Assembly (NCBI GenBank): GCA_035278025.1
Contig: DATEJK010000107.1
Span: 1 to 64,000 of the forward strand
Origin: JAICWP01 sp035278025
GTDB lineage: Bacteria; Acidobacteriota; Terriglobia; Terriglobales; Acidobacteriaceae
Length of the DNA stretch: 64,000 nt
Direction: 5' to 3'
The position numbers were made by a program, and so were the translations under genes. The notes below the pieces were generated by a model, which saw only the letters and a list, made by a program, of their open reading frames with translations, was not told the DNA's origin and did no database searches. Positions 7,900 to 16,769 of this stretch are shown in pieces (the first letter of the stretch is position 1; every line of letters begins with the position of its first letter).

Positions 7900-9396
7900 A
7901 TGGCGGAGTCCAGTATCCAGCTGAAACCCGCATCCCAAGCGCTTTCCGGCGAGAGCTTGCCGGCAGGACGAGCGCGCCTTGCCTTGATCAGCGGGATCAC
8001 CGTGTTGTCGGCGGGGCTGCGCCTGCTGTACTTAGGCAAAAAAAGTTTCTGGCTGGATGAGATTGTCAGCGTCTCCATCGCCCGGCTGGACCCGGCCGGC
8101 TTTCGCAACATCGTGATGAGCTGGGAGCTGAATGAAGGGCTCTATTACACCTTGCTGCGCGGGTGGATGCACCTGGCGCGGGGAGAGTTTGGGATTCGCC
8201 TGCTTTCGGTGGCGCCGGCCGTCGCCGCTATTCCTTTCGTTTACCTGCTGGGGCGCAGGTTGTTCTCCGAAAGAACAGGGCTGATTGCGGCCCTGCTGCT
8301 GGCGGTGAATGCCTTTGATGTGCGCTATGCCCAGGAGGCGCGCGCCTACAGCCTGCTGGCGTTCCTGGTGGTGCTAGGCAGCTGGTTCTTCGTGAGATGC
8401 GTAGACTCGCCGAAAAAAAAGGGCAACTGGGCAGGGCTGGCGATTGCGCTGGTGCTGGGCATATACGCGCATTTCTTCGCCGGGCTGATGCTGCCCGTGT
8501 TCTGGCTGGCGGCGCTGCTGCGCAAGCGCGGTTTTCCCTGGCGGAGCTTCCTGGTCAGCAGCGGCGTGGTTGCGTTCCTGGCCGTTCCCGCGCTGCTGTT
8601 CGTGGCTATGAAGAACCGGGGCCAGGTGGGATGGGTAAAGCCGACCACATGGCGTGATCTCTATGATCTGGCGAGCTTGCTGAGCGGGCGAGGGGGCCTG
8701 GTTTTGCTGCTGCTGTGCGCAATCCTCCTGCTGCTGGCGCTGGTGAAGATGATTCGGAGTACGGGGAGGCGGGAGCTTTGGGGCGACGCTTTGGTCTGGA
8801 TGTGGCTGGTGCTGCCGGTGGCCATGACGGTGGCCATCTCGCTATGGAAGCCGATGTTCGTGAGCCGATACCTGATCTTCTGCCTGCCCGCGTTTGTGCT
8901 GCTGGTGGCGGCGGGGCTGACCGTGATTCGTCCCCGATGGCTGATGGGGGCGGCGCTGCTCGCCGTGCTGGCGCTGTCACTGCGTGGAGTTGGCGCTTAT
9001 TATCGCACCGGCTTTGATCCGCCGGAGCAGGACTGGCGCGGAGCCGTGCATTACATGCTGGCGCAGGCGCAGCCCGGCGATGCGGTACTTTTTTATCATC
9101 CTTTAGCGCGGCTGGCCTACGAGTATTACCGTCAACGCTGGCCGCAATTCCCGGCTTTGGTGGTGGTGTTTCCGGCACCGGCTGACGCGCGCCTGCTGAA
9201 GGGAACGCAACCTGATTTCGCCCTGCTTCCGCAGCTGCCGGAGCATCATGCGCGGCTCTGGCTGGTGCAAAATTGGGGTCCCGACATTTTCACCCGGCGC
9301 ATGGATGCGGTATTCGGGGCGCACTACATCAAGGCCAGCGAGCGGGACTTCAGCATCATTCGAATCAAGCTGTATCACAGCGCATTACCAAAGTAA
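7900..9396 (+). CDS. GT-C (ArnT/PMT-like) membrane glycosyltransferase
   Basis: 498 aa from ATG 7900; a GTG at 7876 in the same frame adds eight residues. About ten transmembrane helices fill residues 20-390. The first extracytoplasmic loop has the acidic motif FWLDEIVSVS, equivalent to the catalytic Asp/Glu of GT39/GT83 polyprenol-phosphate-sugar glycosyltransferases. A second conserved loop reads DVRYAQEARAYSL, the usual RYAQEARxY signature. A soluble C-terminal domain faces the periplasm. It should transfer a sugar from a polyprenyl-phosphate donor to protein, lipid or glycan; the acceptor is unknown. It stands alone downstream of a REP element. Confidence 0.85.
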   Translation: MAESSIQLKPASQALSGESLPAGRARLALISGITVLSAGLRLLYLGKKSFWLDEIVSVSIARLDPAGFRNIVMSWELNEGLYYTLLRGWMHLARGEFGIRLLSVAPAVAAIPFVYLLGRRLFSERTGLIAALLLAVNAFDVRYAQEARAYSLLAFLVVLGSWFFVRCVDSPKKKGNWAGLAIALVLGIYAHFFAGLMLPVFWLAALLRKRGFPWRSFLVSSGVVAFLAVPALLFVAMKNRGQVGWVKPTTWRDLYDLASLLSGRGGLVLLLLCAILLLLALVKMIRSTGRRELWGDALVWMWLVLPVAMTVAISLWKPMFVSRYLIFCLPAFVLLVAAGLTVIRPRWLMGAALLAVLALSLRGVGAYYRTGFDPPEQDWRGAVHYMLAQAQPGDAVLFYHPLARLAYEYYRQRWPQFPALVVVFPAPADARLLKGTQPDFALLPQLPEHHARLWLVQNWGPDIFTRRMDAVFGAHYIKASERDFSIIRIKLYHSALPK

Positions 9397-9571
9397 TCCA
9401 GCCTTTTGCCGAGAGAACAGCCCTGCCTGCGAGTGCAAATTATTTCATCTCGCAACGTGTGGGGGCAATGACCGGAAGCGTAAGTCCAATTGTTGCTGCG
9501 CACTTGTAAGTAGCGAGCCGTGGCAGGCCAACTGCATTTTGCAGGGCATCCCCGAAACCAGCTCTTAGGGA

Positions 9572-9742
9572 ATGACAATGACTCAGTTGCTGCGCCGCTT
9601 GTGGTCCGACGATGCCGCCCAGGATGTAGCCGAGTACGCCGTAATGTTAGCCGTGGTGCTGACAATTACGGTGATGACGGTGAGGCTGATTGGCGTGAAC
9701 TCCAACAAGATGTTTAGCGAAATCGGCAGCAAGCTGAGCTGA
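9572..9742 (+). CDS. Flp-type (type IVb) pilin, 56 aa
   Basis: A short gene starting ATG ACA ATG and ending TGA at 9740-9742. It has a hydrophilic leader (MTMTQLLRRLWSDDAAQDV), then AEYAVMLAVVLTITVMTV, matching the E-Y motif and hydrophobic helix of Flp/Fap pilins, then a short polar tail (SNKMFSEIGSKLS). Flp pilins are normally cleaved before the helix by a TadV-type prepilin peptidase and assembled by the Tad machinery. No tad gene is in the window, so this is an orphan pilin locus. The next gene starts 16 nt downstream and is probably co-transcribed. AGGG lies just before the start. Confidence 0.75.
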   Translation: MTMTQLLRRLWSDDAAQDVAEYAVMLAVVLTITVMTVRLIGVNSNKMFSEIGSKLS

Positions 9743-9758
9743 GCTAAAGGACGAAATC

Positions 9759-10262
9759 ATGGCTGACAAAGACTTGCAGACAGATGCCACATCGCGGATG
9801 TCCGATTTTTCTTTTGGACTTTCCTCGGGCCAACAGACGCAATACGAGGAAGTGGATGAGCAAACAGTTCCAAAAGCGCAAGGCAAGCGGCACGGGAGTT
9901 CCACACTGGGCGACGCGGCGGTAGCGGTAGTAATTCTGTGCGTGGCCGTCGTGGGCTGCTTCGGGATCAACAGCGAAATGGTGATCCGCCAGTTCCCGCA
10001 GCTTGCGGCCGTGCTGCATTTGACGACGGCGGGCCGAAATGCAGCGCTGCCATCAGGCGCCAATGCCCAAGTCAAGGTGTGGGTAGACCTGAATACCGCT
10101 CTGTATTACTGCCCGGGAACGGATTCCTACGGGCGCACCAAAAGCGGCCGCTACCTGAGCCAGGTTGACGCGCGGCTGGCGAACTTTGAACCGGCCGAAC
10201 GCAGAGAGTGCAGGGCGGGATCCAGCGGGGTGCTAAGAAAAGGGGAGTTGGCACACCGCTAG
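9759..10262 (+). CDS. Single-pass membrane protein with YYCPG-type domain
   Basis: 167 aa; AGGA lies about 8 nt before the ATG. Residues 1-45 are polar, residues about 50-70 form one transmembrane helix (AAVAVVILCVAVVGCFG), and residues about 107-152 contain a compact domain with VWVDLNTALYYCPGTDSYG followed by TKSGRY and a closing Cys (RREC). Similar YxCPGxxxYGxTKxGxY modules occur as short uncharacterised domains in other bacterial secreted proteins (recalled, not searched). The two Cys could form a disulfide. It sits 16 nt after the Flp pilin, so it may be an accessory pilus or surface protein. The function is unknown. Confidence 0.65.
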   Translation: MADKDLQTDATSRMSDFSFGLSSGQQTQYEEVDEQTVPKAQGKRHGSSTLGDAAVAVVILCVAVVGCFGINSEMVIRQFPQLAAVLHLTTAGRNAALPSGANAQVKVWVDLNTALYYCPGTDSYGRTKSGRYLSQVDARLANFEPAERRECRAGSSGVLRKGELAHR

Positions 10263-10309
10263 AGTGAGCTTTTGTTGCTCACAGACACGCGCTCGCCCAG
10301 CCACCAGCA

Positions 10310-10522
10310 CTACCTCCTGGGGGCGGAGTCCGATTGTTCTTCCGGGGGTGGGGGCGCGAGTTCGGCTTCGGGGTGGGAGCCGCGCAAAAAGTTGCCAATT
10401 TTGCCCAGCGTGACCATGACCTTATTCCAGAAGATCAGGAGAAAAGCAAAAGCCGCAGCCAAGCCCGAAGTGAGAGGCATGAGTTGATCGGGTCCGCCGT
10501 AGAGAATCAAAGCAAAGTGCAT
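10310..10522 (-). CDS. Small membrane protein, 70 aa
   Basis: Reads MHFALILYGGPDQLMPLTSG and then one long transmembrane helix (LAAAFAFLLIFWNKVMVTLG), a basic turn and a Pro/Glu-rich tail (APPPPEEQSD). A GGGGGTGAG ribosome-binding site sits directly upstream of the ATG, which supports translation. It lies 120 nt downstream of the ydcF-like gene on the same strand. I do not recognise a family. A membrane-anchored accessory protein is the most that can be said. Confidence 0.5.
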   Translation of the reverse strand: MHFALILYGGPDQLMPLTSGLAAAFAFLLIFWNKVMVTLGKIGNFLRGSHPEAELAPPPPEEQSDSAPRR

Positions 10523-10642
10523 CTCACCCCCAAAGTTGATGCCAAAGCGCCGAAGTAGCGCGGCGCCAGCATTCCGTCAATCTTACTACAAAAGGCCGGA
10601 GCAGCTGCTCTCGCCCGGTATCGCTTTAGCAACCCACCCCGC

Positions 10643-11236
10643 TTATCGCCAGCGGTCTACCGCTTCCCACCAGAGCAGTTTGGTCCATTCAAGAAGAGTG
10701 GTTTTTGCCCACTCGCGGTGCCGCCACCAGTTCACGCCGAAGTCGTAGCTGTTGTGGGCGGCTCCCACCGACCATTGGTATTGCGGCATGCGCGCACGAA
10801 CAATCTGAAAGGCCCGACGGGTGTGGTAGTCGGAAGTGACCAGCAGCACGTGGCGCGCGCCTGTGGGACGCAAGCAATCGGCCACGTGTGCGGCTTCCTC
10901 GTAGGTAGAATCTCCGGTGATAGGACACATGCTGGTCTTGCCCAGCAGGGCACCGGCGCTGGTTTGAATGAAGGCCTGCCCCATGCTGGCGGGGGTACGG
11001 CCGAACACCACGACGTCGGTGCGGGCATCCAGGAAGAGAATATTCGCGTAGCCCTTGCCCAACATTTCCAGTCCTTTGTAATAGCGGTCATCCCGACCGC
11101 CGGCCAGCACAACGATGGCCTCCGACCGCTGGGGCTGATCAACTACCAGGAAACGTCCGGCATAGCCCAGAAAAAAAATGAGCAGGAGCAGAAGACCTGC
11201 CACAGACAGGATAATGCGGCGCCGCCACCTTCTCAT
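10643..11236 (-). CDS. YdcF/DUF218 family membrane-anchored protein
   Basis: 197 aa. One N-terminal transmembrane helix (IILSVAGLLLLLIFFLGYAG) is followed by the DUF218 fold: AIVVLAGGRDDRYYKGLEML near the start, TYEEAAHVADCL in the middle and HVLLVTSDYHTRRA, the family's SDxxHxxRA-like motif, near residue 145. The family includes SanA/ElyC/YdcF, linked to envelope integrity and lipid-carrier or peptidoglycan handling, with the catalytic domain outside the cytoplasm. The exact reaction is unknown. It is the last gene of a minus-strand run with the FecR-like and PKD genes but is 62 nt from the former, so co-transcription is uncertain. Confidence 0.82.
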   Translation of the reverse strand: MRRWRRRIILSVAGLLLLLIFFLGYAGRFLVVDQPQRSEAIVVLAGGRDDRYYKGLEMLGKGYANILFLDARTDVVVFGRTPASMGQAFIQTSAGALLGKTSMCPITGDSTYEEAAHVADCLRPTGARHVLLVTSDYHTRRAFQIVRARMPQYQWSVGAAHNSYDFGVNWWRHREWAKTTLLEWTKLLWWEAVDRWR

Positions 11237-11298
11237 GCTGCCAATGTACTACCTTCGCAGATCACATCAGCGGGGCAAGGAAGCGTGTGCCCAAACTA

Positions 11299-12135
11299 TC
11301 ACTGCGCCGGAATGGTGGGCACCGAAGCCGGAACGGGGTTCGAAGAGGGCGCGGAACTCTTGGAGGAGCCGCGCATGCCCAGGGCAATGCCGCCGACGGC
11401 AGCGCCCGCCGCACCCAGGATGATGTAGAGTTTTTTGTGGCTTTTGCTGGGATGGCTGGTTTCGACCAATGAATCGGTGGGAAACGAGGTTTGCCACATG
11501 CTGTCCTGCTCCTGGTCTTCCGCGGTTAGCTCCAGGCGGCTCACCATGCCCGGGCTGACCACCACAGTTTGGCCCGCGGCCACATCTACGGGGGCGGTGC
11601 TGGCGCCGTGCAGGGGGCGAACCAGCACGATTCCGGAGTAAACGATCACGCGGGTGTTGGCCGAGGCGGCATCCACGTAGAAGTCACTGTTGCCGTGGGA
11701 ACTGATGTGGGCCTGCGAGGTGGTCACATCGTAGGCGGCCTCGCTCTTATGAAAGCGTGCCACCTCGCTGCGCACCCGTCCGAATTGCACCCGGACTTCC
11801 GCGGTCTCCGCCGCGGGATTGTTGCGCGCCACCTGCATTGCGGTATCGCCGCCGAGGCTGAGCACCTCTCCACCGCGCAAACGGATTCTCAGCCGCCCGG
11901 AATGATTGGTGCGCAATACGGCATTGCGAGCCAGAGGGCCCTCTTTCACGGCCTGATTGTCCATGGTGGCGCCCGCTTTTACCCCGATGATGGCGCCCAC
12001 ATTCTCCGGAGCGGGATAGCTCTGGGCGGCAGAAAGCGTTGCCTGAACCAGCAATCCACAAAGCGCCAGCGCCAAGGCCTGGCGCGACCGTGAATTCCCG
12101 TTTGCCGTCGTTTGCTGTCTGGCTTCTGCGCGCAT
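11299..12135 (-). CDS. FecR-like surface/periplasmic protein (paralog 1)
   Basis: 278 aa. A signal peptide ends near residue 38 (LCGLLVQATLSAAQ). Residues about 48-200 form a FecR-type beta-rich domain (GPLARNAVLRTNHSGRLRIR, GGEVLSLGGDTAMQV). Near the C-terminus there is one transmembrane helix (KLYIILGAAGAAVGGIALGM), then a short Ser/Pro tail. FecR proteins usually pass a signal from a TonB receptor to a sigma factor. No sigma gene is adjacent, and the helix is C-terminal rather than N-terminal, so this is not a classical anti-sigma factor. It follows the PKD gene by 11 nt (operon). It resembles the proteins at 17.5 and 54.2 kb. Confidence 0.75.
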   Translation of the reverse strand: MRAEARQQTTANGNSRSRQALALALCGLLVQATLSAAQSYPAPENVGAIIGVKAGATMDNQAVKEGPLARNAVLRTNHSGRLRIRLRGGEVLSLGGDTAMQVARNNPAAETAEVRVQFGRVRSEVARFHKSEAAYDVTTSQAHISSHGNSDFYVDAASANTRVIVYSGIVLVRPLHGASTAPVDVAAGQTVVVSPGMVSRLELTAEDQEQDSMWQTSFPTDSLVETSHPSKSHKKLYIILGAAGAAVGGIALGMRGSSKSSAPSSNPVPASVPTIPAQ

Positions 12136-12146
12136 CTGAACACTCC

Positions 12147-14612
12147 TTATTGAACGGTCAAGCTTAGCTCGGTGGAACTTTGCCTTCCCCCGGCGGCGCT
12201 GGCATGGATCATAACCTTATAAGTACCGGAAGGCGTGGTGCTGCCGGGCGTGGGCGGAGATGTTGGGCTACTGGGGGGAGGAGAAGGGTTGTTACCGCTG
12301 GCGCCGCTGCAGGCGAAGAGAGCGAGCAGGCAAATCAGCAGCAGAAACGCGAGCAAGAACCGCTTACGGCGCTGGCCGGGGTCTGCGCTGCCGAGGGCAA
12401 AGATTATGCCAAACCAAGGCAAGGCGAGAGCCAGCATCCACCCGGCAGGTTTGTGAGGCAGCGCCAGTTGGGCCGAGCCTCCGGCCGTGGTGATGGTGAG
12501 TTGTGTGCTCTGTGGACCGCCGCCCGCCTGCAGGGTGGCGGGTGAAAAAGAGCACGAACTGTTGGCGGGCAGGCGGGCGCAGGAGAAAGCAAAGCTCTGG
12601 CCGGATGCGGCGCCATCGGGATCAAAATTCAGGGTGAAGGTTGTGCTCTGGCCGCCAGTGACCGTGGCCTGCGCGGGGCTGGCGGACAACGGTCCAGCCG
12701 GCGTCACCCCGGGAGGATCTATCCGCTCGGTGACACCATAAACGGTATTGGCCGGTGTTCCGGAATTGAACTTGGAGACCTCATTTCCCGAAGTAATGTT
12801 GAACTGAACCACATCGGAACTGCAATAATCCGCCGCCCAGAAGGATGCGTTATCCGAATCCAGCGCCAGGCTCACCCAGCAATTTTCGCCGGAAGCGGTG
12901 TAGGTCATGATCTTCCGCCCCTGCGAATCGAAGCGGACGATGTCCTGCTTCTCGGCCACAAGCACGGTTTGGTCAGGCAGTATCTTGACCGCCAGGGCGG
13001 TGTTCAAGCCGGAGGCGAAGGAAGGCATCTGCTGCCGGGCGCAGGCGTTGTAGCGCAGGACGGAGGAGCCCTGCGAGGTATAGAAAATGGTGCAGCCATC
13101 GGAGGCAAGATCAATCCAGTCGCTGCCCTCCTGCTCGGTGGTAACGGAATAGGCGGCCATCAGGTTGCCGTAAGCGTCAAACTTCAAAATGGCATGGCTG
13201 CAGCCGGTCTCGCCCACGTAGGCATTGCCGGCCGCGTCGAAGACGATGGATTCGGGCTTGCAGTTATAACCAGTGCCGAAGGTCCCCCTGGGCGTGTTAC
13301 TGCCGTCGAATTTGCTGACCGTGTTGGCGGTGAAATCGGTGGTGTAGAGGTTCTCGGCGGAATCCAAGGCCATGCCGGTAATGGAGCCACCCTGATTCGA
13401 GTTCAGCGTGGCCTGCTTATTTCCCGAGCGGCTGAATTGCTCCACCTGGCCACCACCGATGCCCACAAATAGAACCGGATCATCGGTAACTGTCACCGTT
13501 TTCGAAACCGGCTGGGAGGCATTGCCCGCCTTGTCGTGGGCGGTGACGGTGACGGTGTAGCTGCCCCCGGTGACATAGGTGTGGGTGGAATTATTGCCGG
13601 CAAGATAGAAGCCGTCGCCAAAATCCGTGAGCACGGTGCCGAGGTCGTTGCCGGCGTCGGAGCAGGAGGCGGTGGCGGTCACCACCAGCGGCGCATTTCC
13701 CGAAGAGGGAGAAACCTGAAGCGTACAACTGGGCGTGCTGGTGGCCACCGAGACGGCTTGTGAGGCAGTTCCGCTGTTGCCCGCTAAATCGGTGGCGGTG
13801 ACGGTTACGGTAAAGCTGCCCGAAGCAGTGTAGGTGTGCGTGCCGCTAGTGCCGTTGGTGTTGGGCGTGTTATCGCCCCAGGAGATCACAGTAGTGAAGG
13901 TGTCGCCATCGAGATCTGAGCACACGGCCGTTGCCGCCACTGTCAGGGGTACGGGACCGCTGTTTGGCGTAACGCTCAGGGTGCAGGTGGGGGTCTGATT
14001 TTTATTGACGGTGACGGTCTGAGTAGCCGAGCCGGTGAGCCCTCCGGGATCGGTGGCCGTGAGTGTGACCGTATATCGTCCCTTGATGTTGTAAGTATGA
14101 GTGCCGCTGGCGCCGTTGGTGGTGGTATGGTCGCCCCAGTCCAAGACCTCAGTCAGCGTGTCGCCGTCTGGGTCGGTGCAGCTGCCGGTGGCTGTGACCG
14201 CGAGCGGAGCGGTGCCGGTGGCAGGGCTAACTGACAGAGTGCAGGTGGGCGGCTGATTAGGAGGCGGAGGCGGCGGTGCCGTAACCTTCACCCCCTGGGT
14301 GGCGGTGTCGTTGTTCAGGCCATCGGTGGCGGTTACGGTCACAACATAGTTGCCGGCACTGACGTAGGTGTGCGGCACAGAGAACGAACTCTGAGTGGTT
14401 TGCGCCTGCGGAGATCCGTCACCCCAATCGAGAGTCACTAAGGTGATGGGAAGCGCCGAATCGGTGCAATCTACGGTCGCGATAACCGCAAGCGGCGCCG
14501 CGCCGCTGGCGGGCGACACCCCAAGGTTACACTGCAGCGGATTGCCCTGGGCTAAGGCGGAGAGCGAAAGCGCCAGGCCAACCGCCAGAAACACAACAGA
14601 TTTGCGCATCAT
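12147..14612 (-). CDS. Exported PKD-repeat and NHL-propeller protein with C-terminal anchor
   Basis: 821 aa. Signal peptide at residues 1-22. Four PKD domains follow (about 25-380), each opening with a CTLSVSPATGTAPLAV-type strand and carrying a WGD motif and HTY. Residues about 385-640 look like an NHL/Vgb-type beta-propeller (repeats such as SITGMALDSAENLYTTDF). An Ig-like strand set follows, then two hydrophobic segments (GWMLALALPWFGIIFALG; FLLAFLLLICLLALFACSG), a Ser/Pro/Thr linker and a last strand ending in LSLTVQ. Adhesive or carbohydrate-binding surface roles are usual for PKD proteins. First gene of the pair with FecR-like paralog 1. Confidence 0.8.
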   Translation of the reverse strand: MMRKSVVFLAVGLALSLSALAQGNPLQCNLGVSPASGAAPLAVIATVDCTDSALPITLVTLDWGDGSPQAQTTQSSFSVPHTYVSAGNYVVTVTATDGLNNDTATQGVKVTAPPPPPPNQPPTCTLSVSPATGTAPLAVTATGSCTDPDGDTLTEVLDWGDHTTTNGASGTHTYNIKGRYTVTLTATDPGGLTGSATQTVTVNKNQTPTCTLSVTPNSGPVPLTVAATAVCSDLDGDTFTTVISWGDNTPNTNGTSGTHTYTASGSFTVTVTATDLAGNSGTASQAVSVATSTPSCTLQVSPSSGNAPLVVTATASCSDAGNDLGTVLTDFGDGFYLAGNNSTHTYVTGGSYTVTVTAHDKAGNASQPVSKTVTVTDDPVLFVGIGGGQVEQFSRSGNKQATLNSNQGGSITGMALDSAENLYTTDFTANTVSKFDGSNTPRGTFGTGYNCKPESIVFDAAGNAYVGETGCSHAILKFDAYGNLMAAYSVTTEQEGSDWIDLASDGCTIFYTSQGSSVLRYNACARQQMPSFASGLNTALAVKILPDQTVLVAEKQDIVRFDSQGRKIMTYTASGENCWVSLALDSDNASFWAADYCSSDVVQFNITSGNEVSKFNSGTPANTVYGVTERIDPPGVTPAGPLSASPAQATVTGGQSTTFTLNFDPDGAASGQSFAFSCARLPANSSCSFSPATLQAGGGPQSTQLTITTAGGSAQLALPHKPAGWMLALALPWFGIIFALGSADPGQRRKRFLLAFLLLICLLALFACSGASGNNPSPPPSSPTSPPTPGSTTPSGTYKVMIHASAAGGRQSSTELSLTVQ

Positions 14613-14789
14613 GATGATGCCGGGTCCTGGGTTGTTGGGCTGTCCGTCCTCGTTCGCGGTCGTGGTCGCTGCCGCGTTTCCTCTGAATCTGCTTAGGATT
14701 CAGCTCTGCCGGCCAGAGTTGTCCTGCATTATACCCCCCCGGGGTCAGGCTGCAAGCCCCGCAGGGCGCGGGATAGGCGGGAACCCGCG

Positions 14790-15878
14790 TCAGGCCTGGG
14801 CTGAGCCAGGCCGTGCCGCGGCCATAGGCAACTGCGAAGACTCGACCCGGCGCCGGGCCTTACTCCGCAAGATAAAGAGGGCAAAGAGGATAAGGGTTGT
14901 GGCTACAGACAAAAGCGAGCGGTAGGTAACCATGGCCGCGGGCGTATCGCGGACGAACATCTCGCGCAGTTCCACAATCGGCACAGATAACACGGCAGCG
15001 ACCGCCAGGGGCGTTCCCCAGCTAGTGTGGTGCGCGGGCTGATCGTCTGGCAATTGGCTGTTCAGGCGCAGATCGCGTGCCACCAGTCCCAAACCCGAAT
15101 ACCACACCAGCGCGAGGATAAGCGGAAGATCGTACAGGCTGCCGGAATAATATTCACCGCGGTCAATGGCGACGCTGGCCATGAAGGAGCCCACCGCATA
15201 GAGGGCGGCGGCGGCGAAGAAATGGACATAGAGAGTCCGCCATTTACCCCGGCTTCTCCATAGCGCCACACCGGCGAGCAAGGCCAGAGAAATGTTGGCC
15301 GCGCCATAAACCACGTTGTAGTTCTGGTCCCACCAGGTGGGAAGATTTGCAATTTCCCGCCAGGGGGTTACGAAATACAGGTACAGATACAGCCACCATA
15401 CGATGACCATGCCGGCATTAGCAGCATTGAGGAGGTTGGGGTTCTCCTTCTGGTCAAGGTGAGGCTGTACCGCGAGGGCCATCATCATGGGAAGAACGTG
15501 GAGGTAGAGAACCATGTCGCCCCAGAAGCCGGAAGCCGGCGGGGCGTGCAGCACGGTTTCATAAAAGGTCCACAATACCTGGTTCAGAAGCCAGAGTGCG
15601 AAACCCAAGGAAAGCAGCGTCCAGAAGGTGGAGGAACTGCCGCGGCCACCGACCTGGTTGGGTAAAGTAGTGAGATAACAGGCGAGCAGCAGCAGGGTCT
15701 GCAAGCCGTCGGAGACGACGTGCAGGGTGTACCCATCCGGCAGCATTAAAGCGATAAAGATTTGCCCGCAGACCAGGATGCCTGCTGCAGTGAACCACGC
15801 GACACTAGCTCGATTGAACAACTTCCAGCCTTGAGTGTGGATCTGGTGATGACCTGAGCTTAGCTTTGCCGAGGTCAC
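14790..15878 (-). CDS. Polytopic membrane protein, sensor-like
   Basis: 362 aa from a GTG start. About nine to ten transmembrane helices cover residues 25-345; conserved-looking motifs include LWLLNQVLWTFYE and GDMVLYLHVLPMMMALAVQP. It recalls the multi-helix membrane input domains found upstream of GGDEF domains in acidobacterial diguanylate cyclases (from memory, not a search), but here the frame ends shortly after the last helix with no output domain. The next gene on the same strand encodes a receiver-PilZ protein, but it is transcribed first, not after. The function is unknown; sensing or transport are both possible. Confidence 0.65.
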   Translation of the reverse strand: MTSAKLSSGHHQIHTQGWKLFNRASVAWFTAAGILVCGQIFIALMLPDGYTLHVVSDGLQTLLLLACYLTTLPNQVGGRGSSSTFWTLLSLGFALWLLNQVLWTFYETVLHAPPASGFWGDMVLYLHVLPMMMALAVQPHLDQKENPNLLNAANAGMVIVWWLYLYLYFVTPWREIANLPTWWDQNYNVVYGAANISLALLAGVALWRSRGKWRTLYVHFFAAAALYAVGSFMASVAIDRGEYYSGSLYDLPLILALVWYSGLGLVARDLRLNSQLPDDQPAHHTSWGTPLAVAAVLSVPIVELREMFVRDTPAAMVTYRSLLSVATTLILFALFILRSKARRRVESSQLPMAAARPGSAQA

Positions 15879-16011
15879 ATTCGGAAGATGACTACGGTAA
15901 CCATTGCAGAGGGTGGACAGGGGAACTCAGAGAGGGGCCTTTCCGCTGAGCGGCTGAGGTCTAAAGCTTGAAGCCTAAGGCGGGAGAGCAAGTTAGTGCA
16001 GCAGTACGCTT

Positions 16012-16698
16012 TCAGCGTCCTACTTTGTTTTCCCGCAGGGCGGGGAAAAGCCATTGCTTCAACTGGGCGTGCAATTCGCTGGACAAATGAACAAAGCGGA
16101 TGCCGGCGCGCCCGTGTTTATCGGCCCAGGCGATCTGGCCCTGCACGTCAATGGGCTGGCGGAGTCCAGGCAGGGTAAAGCGGGCACGCACCGACTGGCG
16201 GACGGTAGCGGCCTGCGAAAGCCGTACCGCCACTCCACCCTCGCTGACATTAAGCACCACAGCCTTTATTTCGTGGCCGGGAGTGAACTTGAGGCACACC
16301 GGAGCGTAAGCGGGCTTGCGCAATTGTTGCCGCCGTTGCGGGTACAAGAGGCTTTTAACGGCGCGCAGGCCCTGGAGGGCGCGGTCGAGGGTGACGGGCT
16401 CATAAAGAACGAACTTGGCGCCCATGGCGAAAGCCTCGCTGACGCTGGTTTCGCCGCCCAGGATGGCCGCAATCATGGTCTTGTTTTCGAATTGCCGTTG
16501 TATATCCTTGAGCAGCGTGTCAGCGCCGGGCACGCTAAAATCAATCACCACAGCTTCGAATTTTTTGCGATCCATGAGGGCGATGGCAGAACTGGGTTCG
16601 CTGCACACCACAACGTCAATCTCCAGACGCGAAAAGGCGCGCATCAGGACAGCGACCTTGTCCGTGTCGCGCGACAGCACCATGGATTGCAGAAGCAT
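16012..16698 (-). CDS. Receiver-like domain plus PilZ domain protein
   Basis: 228 aa. Residues 1-115 follow a response-regulator fold: a phosphoacceptor-like Asp53 in VVIDFSVPGAD, but the usual Lys of the KP motif is Glu100 (YEP). Residues about 120-220 are a PilZ domain with the arginine-rich c-di-GMP entry motif (QRRQQLRKP) and the NVSEGGVAV motif. PilZ binds c-di-GMP and transmits it to motility or polysaccharide machinery. The combination suggests a cytoplasmic adaptor responding to c-di-GMP and perhaps phosphorylation. No histidine kinase is nearby. Confidence 0.8.
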   Translation of the reverse strand: MLLQSMVLSRDTDKVAVLMRAFSRLEIDVVVCSEPSSAIALMDRKKFEAVVIDFSVPGADTLLKDIQRQFENKTMIAAILGGETSVSEAFAMGAKFVLYEPVTLDRALQGLRAVKSLLYPQRRQQLRKPAYAPVCLKFTPGHEIKAVVLNVSEGGVAVRLSQAATVRQSVRARFTLPGLRQPIDVQGQIAWADKHGRAGIRFVHLSSELHAQLKQWLFPALRENKVGR

Positions 16699-16769
16699 GT
16701 AGAAGAATGGTAGGGCGAACGAGTCTGAGGCAGTAGGTTACCGAGGTCATTACCCTGCCGTCAGCACTG

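Noticed and set aside
13470..14530. Regular repeats at about 250-270 nt spacing
   Set aside because: These are the coding repeats of the four PKD domains, not a CRISPR array or satellite.
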